From CAMPKL01 sp963817465 (GTDB lineage: Bacteria > Acidobacteriota > Terriglobia > Bryobacterales > UBA6623): a DNA stretch of 64,000 nt. The stretch lies in NCBI GenBank assembly GCA_963817465.1, contig CAWFOP010000014.1, positions 1 through 64,000 of the forward strand, given 5' to 3'. The translations under genes and the position numbers were made by a program. The notes under the pieces were generated by a model. The model saw only the letters and a list, made by a program, of their open reading frames with translations, searched no databases and was not told the origin of the DNA. Below, piece after piece: positions 46,106 through 54,557 of the stretch (the first letter of the stretch is position 1; each line of letters starts with the position of its first letter).

Positions 46106-46768
46106 TCAGCGCCCGAATCCGCCGCTGTCGGCCGGAGGCGGCGCGGACCAGGTTTCCCGGCTCGAGGTCTGCGAACTGTGTCGGGGCCTCGGCTGCGGTG
46201 CGGGCTTCTCAATATGCAGGTCCGCCTCCGCCAGCGCGCCGTCTCCCCACAGCAGCTCCCGAGAACGCAGGCTTGCCTTAGTCAGCTCATGCGTCCCATG
46301 CTCGAGCCGGCCGCTGATTGCGTGGTAAATCTCATGCGCGAGCACTCGCGCCACGGCCGATCCGAGCTCCAGCTCGCGGCGAGCTTGCGGTTCCGACTCG
46401 ACCAGAGGCGCTATGGCCGCGCGGACGCGGTCACAGTCGATCACCATCGACGAAGTAGGCGCGCCGTCAAGGACTTGCGTCCAGCCAAGGGGCCCATCGA
46501 CACGAGCGGCGCTGAGCGCGTCATCGCATCGGCCTTCCAGGCGCAACGACAACGACCGGCCGTTCACGGCATCCCTGGAGCCGCGCGAGCGCCAGGCCAA
46601 CTCCACTCCCGCCGGTGCGAGCAGGGAGTCGGTTTCTGTCTTTAATTGTTTGAGAAACAAGCGAGAGGAAGACTTCGGAGCATCGAGCCAGAGGCCGGTC
46701 TCAGCCTTGGCTGATATTGATAACATCAAGGGCGCGACTAACAAGGTCACCCGAACGAAGGTGTTCAT
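46106..46768 (-). CDS. Exported protein with HExxH zinc-protease motif
   Basis: The 220-residue protein has a signal peptide (residues 1-22, ending SAKA). A single zinc motif HEIYH is at residues 145-149 within a helix (AVARVLAHEIYHAISG), and a possible third ligand His157 or His160 lies shortly after (LEHGTHELTKA). The size and motif fit a small minimal metalloprotease rather than a known large family. The C-terminal 30 residues are Pro/Ser-rich and probably disordered. Substrate and family are unknown. Spacing to the next upstream gene on the same strand is 127 nt. Confidence 0.68.
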   Translation of the reverse strand: MNTFVRVTLLVAPLMLSISAKAETGLWLDAPKSSSRLFLKQLKTETDSLLAPAGVELAWRSRGSRDAVNGRSLSLRLEGRCDDALSAARVDGPLGWTQVLDGAPTSSMVIDCDRVRAAIAPLVESEPQARRELELGSAVARVLAHEIYHAISGRLEHGTHELTKASLRSRELLWGDGALAEADLHIEKPAPQPRPRHSSQTSSRETWSAPPPADSGGFGR

Positions 46769-46851
46769 ATCTTCCGCCTCGCGGCCGAACTACGGGCGCC
46801 GACACAACGGTGTATCGGCCCGCAGTGAGGATAAGCGAGGCGGAAGCTTCC

Positions 46852-46878
46852 GTCAAGCGGTTAGACTGTCAAGCGGTT
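46852..46878. repeat. Short direct repeat upstream of the HExxH gene
   Basis: GTCAAGCGGTT occurs at 46852-46862 and 46868-46878, 16 bases apart. It may be a regulator binding site or chance. Confidence 0.4.
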
Positions 46879-46895
46879 GATTTCAAAGCTGAAAC

Positions 46896-47507
46896 TCAGT
46901 CGGTCGCCTTATCCGGCAGCCCCTTCCACTCGTCGAGCGGAATCTCGCGATCGGGATAAGCGACTTTCTCGAAAGGCCAGGCGCCGTCGATCCACTGCCG
47001 GGTCCAGCCGTAGAGCTGCGAGTCGAAGCCCGCATCGTACTCGGCCTTGGTCACCCAGAGCTTCACCGCGGCGTCGTAGCCTTGCTTGCCTGCGGGGCGC
47101 ACGTAGACGCAGCCGCGCTCGACCGAACCGTCGGGCGAGAGCACAGCATACGCGAACGACTCCCGCGCGGTGAAGCGGCGGGCTTCGTTCTCCATATCCT
47201 TCACGGCGTCTTCCATCGTGACGCCTTCGTGAGGCCAGGAGGTCGAATGAGTGAACGTGGTTTGCAGGTGTTCGATCGACGCCATGTAGGCCTTGTAGTC
47301 GATCTCGGTCACATCGGTTCCGAGCGGCTTGAGGATGAAGCCGTCGCCCTGAACCAGAGTCGGCGGCTCGAAGTCGGCCGGGATGAAGGACGCCGTTTCA
47401 TCCGCGGGCGCGGTCGCGGCGGCCTCGGGCGGCGCTTCAACGGCCGGGGGAGCGCCGCCGCAAGCCAGCAGCAGGAGCAAGAGAGATATGGTCGGTAGTT
47501 TGATCAT
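46896..47507 (-). CDS. Lipoprotein with GNAT-like C-terminal region
   Basis: The protein has 203 residues from ATG 47507. The signal ISLLLLLLACGG ends in a lipobox with Cys at about residue 15, followed by an Ala/Pro-rich linker. The folded part has the pattern AYAVLSPDGSVERGCVYVRP, then GYDAAVKLWVTKAEYDAGFD and a Trp-rich end. It resembles uncharacterised exported proteins with an acetyltransferase-like fold but lacks an obvious acetyl-CoA loop. The longer frame reaching 47828 is the middle of the preceding frameshifted gene and not a real extension. It starts 11 nt after that gene. Confidence 0.72.
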   Translation of the reverse strand: MIKLPTISLLLLLLACGGAPPAVEAPPEAAATAPADETASFIPADFEPPTLVQGDGFILKPLGTDVTEIDYKAYMASIEHLQTTFTHSTSWPHEGVTMEDAVKDMENEARRFTARESFAYAVLSPDGSVERGCVYVRPAGKQGYDAAVKLWVTKAEYDAGFDSQLYGWTRQWIDGAWPFEKVAYPDREIPLDEWKGLPDKATD

Positions 47508-47518
47508 GGCGATGCCGG

Positions 47519-49051
47519 TCAAGGAGCGACGCACGTTTCGTTGCCGGCGAAATCCGTTGCACAGACTTTGAAATCGCCCGCCGGCGGGGACGGCGGCCCA
47601 AAGCTGCTCGCCATACCACGTCATCGGCGTCTTTTCGTCGCCGGCGACTAGCGCGACCGATTGGTAGTCGAACGGCCGGGTCGGAGCCTTGGAGTCGTTG
47701 ACGCGCGCGCGGATCATGCCGTCCTTCGACAGAATTTGGATCTTCGGAGCGGCGGTGTCGGGCGCAAGATTCTTGGCGAAGAAGACTTTCTCGGCGATTT
47801 GCCCTTTCACCTCGCCCTGAGCCATCACCAGATCGAGCTTCTTGTCGCCGTTCAGATCGGCAAGCGCCAGGCATCAAGCGTCCCGCGGGTCTCGGGGCCT
47901 TCCACGACCTCGGTCGCGACCTTGAAATGTCCAGCGCCGTCATTGATAAGCAGGCGATCCGGGCCGCTGAGCGACCCGATCACGACATCGGCGTCGCCGT
48001 CGGAGTCGTAGTCGAGATAGACGACGCGGTTGTCGTCGTAGCCCAAGTTCTCCGAATCCGGCAGCGCCTCGGCGGTGACGGCCTTGAAGCCGCCTTTGCC
48101 GTCTCCGAAGAACACGTTTTCCTTGTGCGAGCCGCGCTGGCCTTCGATCTGGCCGCCGTCGTTGATCGTGACGGTGTCGACGTAGCCGTCGCCGTTGAGG
48201 TCGATCGGCTCGAACTCGTAGTTGTTCGTGAACTGCGGCATGCCTTCGGCCGTTGCGTCCGTATAGACGCCCTTGCCGTCGTTGAGGAACAGAAAGCCGC
48301 CGGGGCTGAGCTTGGACGAGACCATGATGTCGAGGTCGGCGTCGTTGTCGGTGTCGGCGAACTCGATGTCCCATGAGAAGCGCACCGCAACGTCAGGCAG
48401 GCGGTCGGCGGTCGCGTCGGTGAACTTGCCGGACCCGTCGTTGAGCCACAAGCGCACGCGGGCGCCTTCGTTTTTCATCGGATTGCCCTCGCCCCAATCG
48501 GCCAGGACCATATCAAGATCGCCGTCGAGGTCGGCGTCTCCGAACTCGACGTCGCCCAAGCTGAGCTTCATCGCCGGCAGGTTCGTCTTCGTGACGTCTT
48601 TGAAGCCGCCCTTGCCGTCGCCCAGCAGCAGGCGGCTCTGAGTTTGGTACGTCGCGCCGAAGAAAATGTCGACGGCGCCGTCCGCGTTGACGTCGGCGGT
48701 CTTGATGACGCGGACCAGCATGCCTTCGGAGCCGAAGATCTCCGCGGTCGCCTCGCGGAACGGCTTGCCAGGCCCCTGGTTCAGGAAGATCCGGCTCAAC
48801 TCAGGGTCGCCGGGCTCGCGGTAATTGCCGCCGTTGGCGAACAGGATGTCGACCATGCCGTCGCCGTTGAGGTCGGCGAGCTCGACTTTGTTCGTCCACT
48901 CGGCGGTCTCGCCGATCGTATCGGCGGTGGCGTCGGTCCAGAGCGCGGTCGGCAGTTCGGGCGTCTCGACTACCTCCGGCGATTCCGCTCCGCCGGTTCC
49001 GCAGCCGGCTAGCACGACCGCAAGTAGGACTGCAAAAATTGTGCGCTTCAT
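47519..49051 (-). pseudogene. FG-GAP/VCBS-repeat lipoprotein gene with two compensating frameshifts
   Basis: From ATG 49051 a lipoprotein signal (AVLLAVVLAGCGTGG) leads into many calcium-type propeller loops such as DLNGDGMVDILFANGG, DVNADGAVDIFFG and DYDSDGDADVVIGS. Near 47873 one base seems missing. The sense continues in another frame as LALADLNGDKKLDLVMAQG to about 47580. An extra G near 47578 then restores the first frame, which ends VCATDFAGNETCVAP at the stop 47519. The intact product would be about 510 residues. It overlaps the MBL gene by 4 nt (ATGA). Its role is unknown, as for most FG-GAP proteins. Confidence 0.85.
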
Positions 49052-50058
49052 TCGTTTGACTCCGACTGATTCCACTGCGTCAGGCGCTGCTTCTCCTCGA
49101 CTTCTTTGCGCCGTTTGCGCAGCGCGTCCCACACTTCGGCGTTGACCGGGTAGATCGTGAGGTCCCGCAAGGCCACGCGCTCCAGCTTGCCCTGCATCGA
49201 CCGCACCACATCTTGCAACTCAAACAGAATGCCTCGATTCAGCTCCAAGCGGTGCTCGTTGGGCTGGTACATCGTGCCGATCGGATATTCCAGATATGGC
49301 GTGTTGGTCTGCTCGATATGGCAGCCCAGCAGATGGCTGACGATGTGCGTCCCGGTGAAATCGAGCATGCGGTTGATCGACGCCGAGAAAGCGTCCGGAT
49401 CGTCGATGTACAGACGTCCCGGGTAGACGATGTCGCCCGTGATCAGTATCGCCGTCTGCGGGTCGTATACGGCGATCGAAGCGCGCTGGTGACCAGGCAC
49501 GCCGAAGATCTCGAGGACGCGATCGCCCAGGTCGAACTTGACGATCTCGTCCGGCCAATTTTTGAAGCCCCAGAACTTGACCGCCGTGTCGAGCTCCGCG
49601 CCGACGAAGGTGACATTCGGCAGCGACCGGAACTGGGCGTCGCCGGCCACGTGATCGGAGTGATTGTGCGTGTGCGCCACCACCAGCGGGATCGATTCGC
49701 GCCCGTTGCGCTCGCACCATTTCTTGACGGTGTCCATGACGACGCGGGCGATGTCGGGCATGCCCGCGCCGGTATCGAGCAGCAGCGCCTTCTGCTTGCC
49801 GAAGATCAGGTACTGAAACGGCTTCTCGTAATGGCTGCAACCGGACTGGCGCAGGATGTAGAAGTCCGAGTTGTATTCGTGGACCTGAAACTCGTTGACC
49901 TCCATGCATTTCGGTCCGCCCTTGATCCACTCGTCGGGCAGCACGCCGGGGCGAATGCCGGCGCCGTCCGGCTCAGGCACGCCGGGCGAAGCGAAAACAG
50001 CCGCCAGCGCGAGCAGCGCGAGCAAGGCGTGGGCGATCAGGGATTTGGGCGGATTCAT
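49048..50058 (-). CDS. Exported MBL-fold metallohydrolase
   Basis: The 336-residue protein has a signal peptide (hydrophobic ALLALLALAAVFASP). Its metallo-beta-lactamase domain carries HTHNHSDH at residues 129-136 (metal ligands His131, His133, Asp135, His136), a later GVPGHQRASIAVYD with another His ligand, and LITGDIVYPG with the bridging Asp. The reaction cannot be named, since the fold covers lactamases, glyoxalases and esterases. It sits 3 nt after the symporter gene and overlaps the FG-GAP lipoprotein gene, so the four genes 51510 to 46896 look like one transcript. Confidence 0.85.
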   Translation of the reverse strand: MNPPKSLIAHALLALLALAAVFASPGVPEPDGAGIRPGVLPDEWIKGGPKCMEVNEFQVHEYNSDFYILRQSGCSHYEKPFQYLIFGKQKALLLDTGAGMPDIARVVMDTVKKWCERNGRESIPLVVAHTHNHSDHVAGDAQFRSLPNVTFVGAELDTAVKFWGFKNWPDEIVKFDLGDRVLEIFGVPGHQRASIAVYDPQTAILITGDIVYPGRLYIDDPDAFSASINRMLDFTGTHIVSHLLGCHIEQTNTPYLEYPIGTMYQPNEHRLELNRGILFELQDVVRSMQGKLERVALRDLTIYPVNAEVWDALRKRRKEVEEKQRLTQWNQSESNE

Positions 50059-50061
50059 GGA

Positions 50062-51510
50062 CTAGTCTCCTTCAGGGGCTAGGGCCTCGGCGGGCCTGCC
50101 GATGACGTGATGGCGGCTCGGGACGCCGACTTCGCTCAACAAACACGCGGGAATGAATACGACCGCGCTAATGACCGGAGGCAGCAGCGTGTCGAGGCCC
50201 GCTAGCTCTGCGGGTACGACGTAGGCCAGCACGATCCGGGCGGTCGTGCCGGCGATAATCGCGGCGACCGCGCCCACGGCGTTCGCCTTGGGCCAGTAGA
50301 CCCCGGCGAAGAGCGGCACGACGCAGCCCGCGAAGAGGATATCGAACGCCAATACAAGCAAGAGCCCCGGCTCGGGACGAACCAGCGCGAAGATTGCGCC
50401 GCCGAAGGTCATCGGCAGGGCTACGATGCGCGTGTACCGCAGCAGCTTGTGGTCGTCGAGGTCCGCCTTGCTCCAGCGTTGAATGACGTTGCGGGCGATC
50501 ACAGCCGACGTCGCGAGAATCGCGCCGTCGCATGTGCTCATCGAGGCGCCCACGACGCCGATCATGACGAGCAAGCCGATCAACATTGGTGCATGCCCGG
50601 TCGCGATCGTCGGCAGCACCATGCGGTTGTCGGCGATATCGCCCACCATCGAGGGAGCGATCAGGCCCGCGAAGCTCGCCGTGACGCCCGCGAGAATCGT
50701 CAGGGCCCCGGCGTAAAAGCAAGCCATGCGGGCCGTCGACGGGCTTTTTGAAGCGAAGACGCGCTCCATGAAATCCAGCGCCATCGCGTTGCCGAACGCC
50801 AGCGAGATGATGATCGACCAGTTCAGCAGTCCGCCGCCGGCGATCGTCGTCAGTCCGCTCAGGTCCTTGTGCGCGGCGGGCAGCGCCGCCAGCGCGCCCT
50901 GCCAGTCTTGCGTCAGAAGCAGCCAAGCGGCCATTGCGAAGAAGCCGAAGATGGCGATGTAGATCTGGACGAAGTCCGTCCAGATGGCGGCGTAGAGGCC
51001 GCCGGCGATGGTGTAGACGAAGACCACGGCCGTGCCGAAGATCAGCGCCGTCGGGTACGACCAGCCGGCGACGACGGACAGGATCCAGCCCATCGCGGCG
51101 AGGTTGCCCGCCAGCAGGATCGAAAACGACGTGAACGTGATGATCGAGACCAGCAGCTCGGTCTTCTTTCCGTAGCGGCGGAAGAAGAACTCCGGCAGCG
51201 TGATCAAATCCATCCGATTGAGCGGGGCCGCCAACAGCGCGCCGACGACGAACAAGCTCAAGCCCAGGCCGAGCGGCAGCGCCATGCCGGCCCAAAAGCC
51301 GCCGGCGAACGTCAAGCCGGTGTTGCCGAGCGTCGCATTGCCGTCCAGAGCTTGGGCGGCGAGCGTCGTGCCGATCACCATGAACGGCATCGACTTGCCG
51401 CAGACCAAGAAGCGCTTTCCCGATCCTTCCACGAACTTCGTGGTGTACAAGCCGACCGCAAACGATAGGGCGATAAAGCCCATCAGCGGCCAAAACATGG
51501 GGTTATCCAT
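50062..51510 (-). CDS. Sodium:solute symporter (SSS family)
   Basis: The 482-residue membrane protein has 12-13 predicted helices. It has SSS family landmarks: LAAQALDGNATLGNTGLTFA early, YTIAGGLYAAIWTDFVQIYI (the typical Gly-Gly-xx-A-xx-x-D segment) and VIGVVGASMSTCDGAILATS late, which is the region of the sodium site. The family takes up sugars, amino acids, urea, nucleosides or vitamins with Na+. The substrate is unknown here. Downstream genes suggest a compound handled by an exported hydrolase. The guanidine hydrolase set is upstream, 132 nt away on the same strand. Confidence 0.87.
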   Translation of the reverse strand: MDNPMFWPLMGFIALSFAVGLYTTKFVEGSGKRFLVCGKSMPFMVIGTTLAAQALDGNATLGNTGLTFAGGFWAGMALPLGLGLSLFVVGALLAAPLNRMDLITLPEFFFRRYGKKTELLVSIITFTSFSILLAGNLAAMGWILSVVAGWSYPTALIFGTAVVFVYTIAGGLYAAIWTDFVQIYIAIFGFFAMAAWLLLTQDWQGALAALPAAHKDLSGLTTIAGGGLLNWSIIISLAFGNAMALDFMERVFASKSPSTARMACFYAGALTILAGVTASFAGLIAPSMVGDIADNRMVLPTIATGHAPMLIGLLVMIGVVGASMSTCDGAILATSAVIARNVIQRWSKADLDDHKLLRYTRIVALPMTFGGAIFALVRPEPGLLLVLAFDILFAGCVVPLFAGVYWPKANAVGAVAAIIAGTTARIVLAYVVPAELAGLDTLLPPVISAVVFIPACLLSEVGVPSRHHVIGRPAEALAPEGD

Positions 51511-51642
51511 TGAAACCCTCCCGCGAGAGCCTCTTACGGGCTCCCGTCGTCAATCATTTGGAGGCCCCCAACGGTGGAAGCGAAATGGTGAGATACGGGC
51601 TCGACCGGTGCGGACGACGGTGTCCGTTCCGATAAGGACGCT

Positions 51643-53406
51643 TTATGCGAAGCGGCGCGTCCAGGCCGCCGGCAAATCAAGGTCGAGAGCTTGTCGGGTC
51701 ATGCCGAGGTCGCTTTCGATCACGTCGTAATAGGCGCTACGCCGGGGGTCTTGTCCCTGCAAGCGCGCCGCGAGAACATCCGCCGCAACGACGCCGCGGC
51801 TGACGGTTGCGAGGCCCGGGGAAGGCACGATGTCGTAGTTTCCCCAACGGCTGCGGTACAGCCCGCGCCGATCCCAACGAACAGCGCCATTGATCGATTC
51901 TACGACGCCGTACAAATCAAGGATCGATCCATAGAGTTTAGCGATTGCGCAACAGACGTGCGCGAGATGCGTGATATTCGGCCCGTGCCAGCGCGCGCGC
52001 AACGGTTCGGGGATCAGTCCGAACAGGTTCGCCAAGCTCAGCCGCGTGGGCCCCTTGAATCTTGCGAAGCTGATCAGCGGCGCTCCTGCGTGTTCGGCGA
52101 GCGCGGCGGGGACGAAGGCCGCCAGCTCCGGGAATTCCGGGTCGGGTTCCATGCCGGCCGGAACGCCGCAACGGCCGTCCCAATACTCTTCGGTGACGTT
52201 CAAATAGGTCGCGCCTCGCCGCCGCATGACTTCGCTCAGCCCGGTGCGCTCGAGATACTCGTTTTCTTGACTGCGAATCCACGCGCGGCGCTGGCGAGCC
52301 TCCGCCTCCCAATCCCAATCGACGCGGCCCGCCGTATTGCGGCTCGCCGTATGGCCCTCGAGCAGCACGACCTTTCCCGGGACGGCTTCGAGCAGAGCGT
52401 CGAGAGCAACGGGGTCCGTATAGGTCCCGGGCGCGTAGCCGTGCCACGTGACCTTGACGAACACTGTGTCGGAGTCAAGAACACGCTCCGGCAGCACGGC
52501 GCGCAACTCGGCGGCGTTACGCACGTCCGCCGCTAGGCCTTCGTCCGGACCGCCGATGCGCAAGGGAGGCGAGAGCTTCTCGCGCTTGGGCGTCGGTCGG
52601 CGCACGGCCTCGGCGCGCCGCTTCGAGCGCCACAGCTCGAGCGCCCGCTGCACCACCCAGTGAACAAGCGCCGGATGGTCGCAAGGCGGTTCGACGAGCC
52701 GAAAAGCGGCCGAGCCGGCCGCAGCGTTGCGTACATGGTCGTCGAGGATCAGCCGCAGATGCTCGAACGCGTCGCCGCGCTCGGTCATCGCAGGCACGAC
52801 CGCCCAAGCGAGCGGCTCGCGACCCAGCCTGTCGAACACGTCGCGCGCGAACGGTTGCGCATGGCGCAGGAAGGCCACCTCGCCGCGCGCCGCGCCCAGA
52901 CGCTCCCACAGCAGGCGCATCAGGGCATAGGTCCGGGCGCGAGGCTCCGCGTCGCCGCGCCCCGACGCCGCCAGCACCACGCCCAGGCGCTCCGGCCGCG
53001 GCGCCTCCGAGCCGAAGCTCTGCAGCACGGCCTCGGCGAACGCGTCCACGAGCAGCGGCTGCGCGGCGCCCGGCTCGTCATAGTGCGTCTGAAGGCTTGG
53101 CGCCGCGCGCCGCAACTCCGCGACGGTTTGGCCGACGGCGTCCTTCTCGAACAGCCCGAACTCGAGATCCAGGGGAAGCAAGAAAGCTTCGCCACTCGCG
53201 TCCCGCAAGTCCTCGATCAGCCGCTCGCGCGCCGCCGGATCGGCTATCCAATTGGGGCAACCGACAATTTCGGGAGCGAAGCCCAGCGGCCTCTCGAGCG
53301 CCTCCCGCACCGCGGTCGCGAGGCTTGCGTCGCCGCCGAGCAGGACAAAGCGCGCCTGCTCGGGCGGCGTGATGCGAAGGGCCTCGACCGCGGCGGCGGC
53401 GCTCAC
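51643..53406 (-). CDS. Fusion of CbiX-like chelatase domain and DUF362-like domain
   Basis: The 587-residue protein has two parts. Residues about 15-260 look like a two-lobed CbiX/sirohydrochlorin chelatase: the first lobe carries LLPLDLEFGLFEKDAVGQTV. The second carries LGVVLAASGRGDAEPRARTY and MRLLWERLG, followed by VAFLRHAQPF, where known enzymes have a Gly-Arg-Gly-Ser-type loop. Residues about 300-500 resemble DUF362: TVFVKVTWHGYAPGTYTDPV, LLEGHTASRN and SFARFKGPTRLSLANLFGLI. No Cys-rich ferredoxin tail is present. The GTG start overlaps the guanidine hydrolase stop (GTGA). A metal-handling accessory role for that nickel enzyme is inference. Domain calls are by eye. Confidence 0.62.
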   Translation of the reverse strand: MSAAAAVEALRITPPEQARFVLLGGDASLATAVREALERPLGFAPEIVGCPNWIADPAARERLIEDLRDASGEAFLLPLDLEFGLFEKDAVGQTVAELRRAAPSLQTHYDEPGAAQPLLVDAFAEAVLQSFGSEAPRPERLGVVLAASGRGDAEPRARTYALMRLLWERLGAARGEVAFLRHAQPFARDVFDRLGREPLAWAVVPAMTERGDAFEHLRLILDDHVRNAAAGSAAFRLVEPPCDHPALVHWVVQRALELWRSKRRAEAVRRPTPKREKLSPPLRIGGPDEGLAADVRNAAELRAVLPERVLDSDTVFVKVTWHGYAPGTYTDPVALDALLEAVPGKVVLLEGHTASRNTAGRVDWDWEAEARQRRAWIRSQENEYLERTGLSEVMRRRGATYLNVTEEYWDGRCGVPAGMEPDPEFPELAAFVPAALAEHAGAPLISFARFKGPTRLSLANLFGLIPEPLRARWHGPNITHLAHVCCAIAKLYGSILDLYGVVESINGAVRWDRRGLYRSRWGNYDIVPSPGLATVSRGVVAADVLAARLQGQDPRRSAYYDVIESDLGMTRQALDLDLPAAWTRRFA

Positions 53407-54557
53407 TTCAAACGGCCTCCGATGCGATCGTACTGCACCATCGTCGCCAGCACGTCGACCATCGCGCGCACCGCCACCAGCGCCGTGATGTCGGAGATGT
53501 CATAGGGCGGAGAGACCTCGACGGCCTCCATCGCGCAGATTCCTTCTTTCGCGACGCCGCGCAAGATCGCCAACGCCTCGCGAGGCAGGAATCCGCCGGG
53601 CTCGGGCCAGCCCGTGCCCGGCACGAATCCGGCGTCGAGCGAATCGACGTCGAACGACAGATACACGGCGCTGGCGCCCTTCCAAGCCGTCTCGAGAGCG
53701 ATCTCGATGGTCTTTTCGATGCCGATCTTCTCGATGTCTCCGATAGTCAGCACGTTCGTCCCGCGCAGCCGGCCCTGCTTCACGCCGGGGCGAGGGACCT
53801 GCCAGCCGCCGATGCCCACCTGAACAAGATTCGACGGCGGGCAGTTGGGAATGTTCGTCGCATGGAACCACGGACAAGTGTGCATGATCTCGTCCATGTC
53901 CTTCTCTTGCGTGTCGATGTGGCGGTCGAGGTGGATGATGCCGACATTGCCTTCGACGCACTCGGCGACGCCCCGCGCACAGGGGAAGCCGATCGAGTGA
54001 TCGCCGCCCATAATGAGCGGCATCGTGCCCTGACTGAGGATGTGCGCGACGCCCTTGGTGATCTGGTCGTGCGACTTGGTGATGTTCGCCGGGCAGAAGA
54101 TATCGCCCACGTCGCACATCTTCAGGCTCTCGCGCAGGTCCACGCCCGCCTCAAAGTTGTACGTGGTGTACAGCGACGAAATGCGCCGGATGCCTTGCGG
54201 GCCGAAGCGCGTGCCGGAACGATACGTCGTGCCGATGTCAAACGGAGCGCCGACGAACGCGACGTCGTACTCGCCGACCTTCCGCACGTCTTCGAGATAG
54301 GGAACCTTCAAGAACGTGTTGATGCCCGACCAATGGGGCAACTCGCCCCGCTGAAAGCAGGAAATCTCGGTTTTGTCCTCGATCGAATCGGCCGGTTCGA
54401 GGCCGAATTCCTTGCCGCGACGGCATTGTTCCTCCCACTGTTTGGAAGGAATGCGATCCTCGGCGCTCAGAGCCGCGGGGCCTTCAAAGCCTTCTAGGCT
54501 CGGCCTGGAGCGATCGTGTTCACGCCGGTCAGGCGCGTGGCGTTTGTAGAAAGACAT
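53403..54557 (-). CDS. gdmH: Ureohydrolase of the guanidine hydrolase (GdmH) type
   Basis: The 384-residue enzyme carries the dinuclear metal site of the arginase/agmatinase fold: His187 in GGDHSIGFP, Asp211-His213-Asp215 in DRHIDTQE, and Asp303/Asp305 in SFDVDSLD. Features I associate with the Ni-dependent guanidinase Sll1077 of Synechocystis are all present: the long N-terminal extension, GINTFLKVPYLEDVR, GTTYRSGTRFGPQGIRRIS, PWFHATNIPN, and PGTGWPEPGGFLPREAL. It would split guanidine into urea and ammonia. Agmatinase or guanidinobutyrase are the alternatives. No ykkC-type riboswitch was recognised upstream and no ribosome binding site is clear. Confidence 0.78.
   Translation of the reverse strand: MSFYKRHAPDRREHDRSRPSLEGFEGPAALSAEDRIPSKQWEEQCRRGKEFGLEPADSIEDKTEISCFQRGELPHWSGINTFLKVPYLEDVRKVGEYDVAFVGAPFDIGTTYRSGTRFGPQGIRRISSLYTTYNFEAGVDLRESLKMCDVGDIFCPANITKSHDQITKGVAHILSQGTMPLIMGGDHSIGFPCARGVAECVEGNVGIIHLDRHIDTQEKDMDEIMHTCPWFHATNIPNCPPSNLVQVGIGGWQVPRPGVKQGRLRGTNVLTIGDIEKIGIEKTIEIALETAWKGASAVYLSFDVDSLDAGFVPGTGWPEPGGFLPREALAILRGVAKEGICAMEAVEVSPPYDISDITALVAVRAMVDVLATMVQYDRIGGRLK

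Noticed and set aside
47508..47828. N-terminal extension of the lipoprotein at 46896
   Set aside because: It is the shifted middle part of the FG-GAP gene. The lipoprotein signal begins at 47507.
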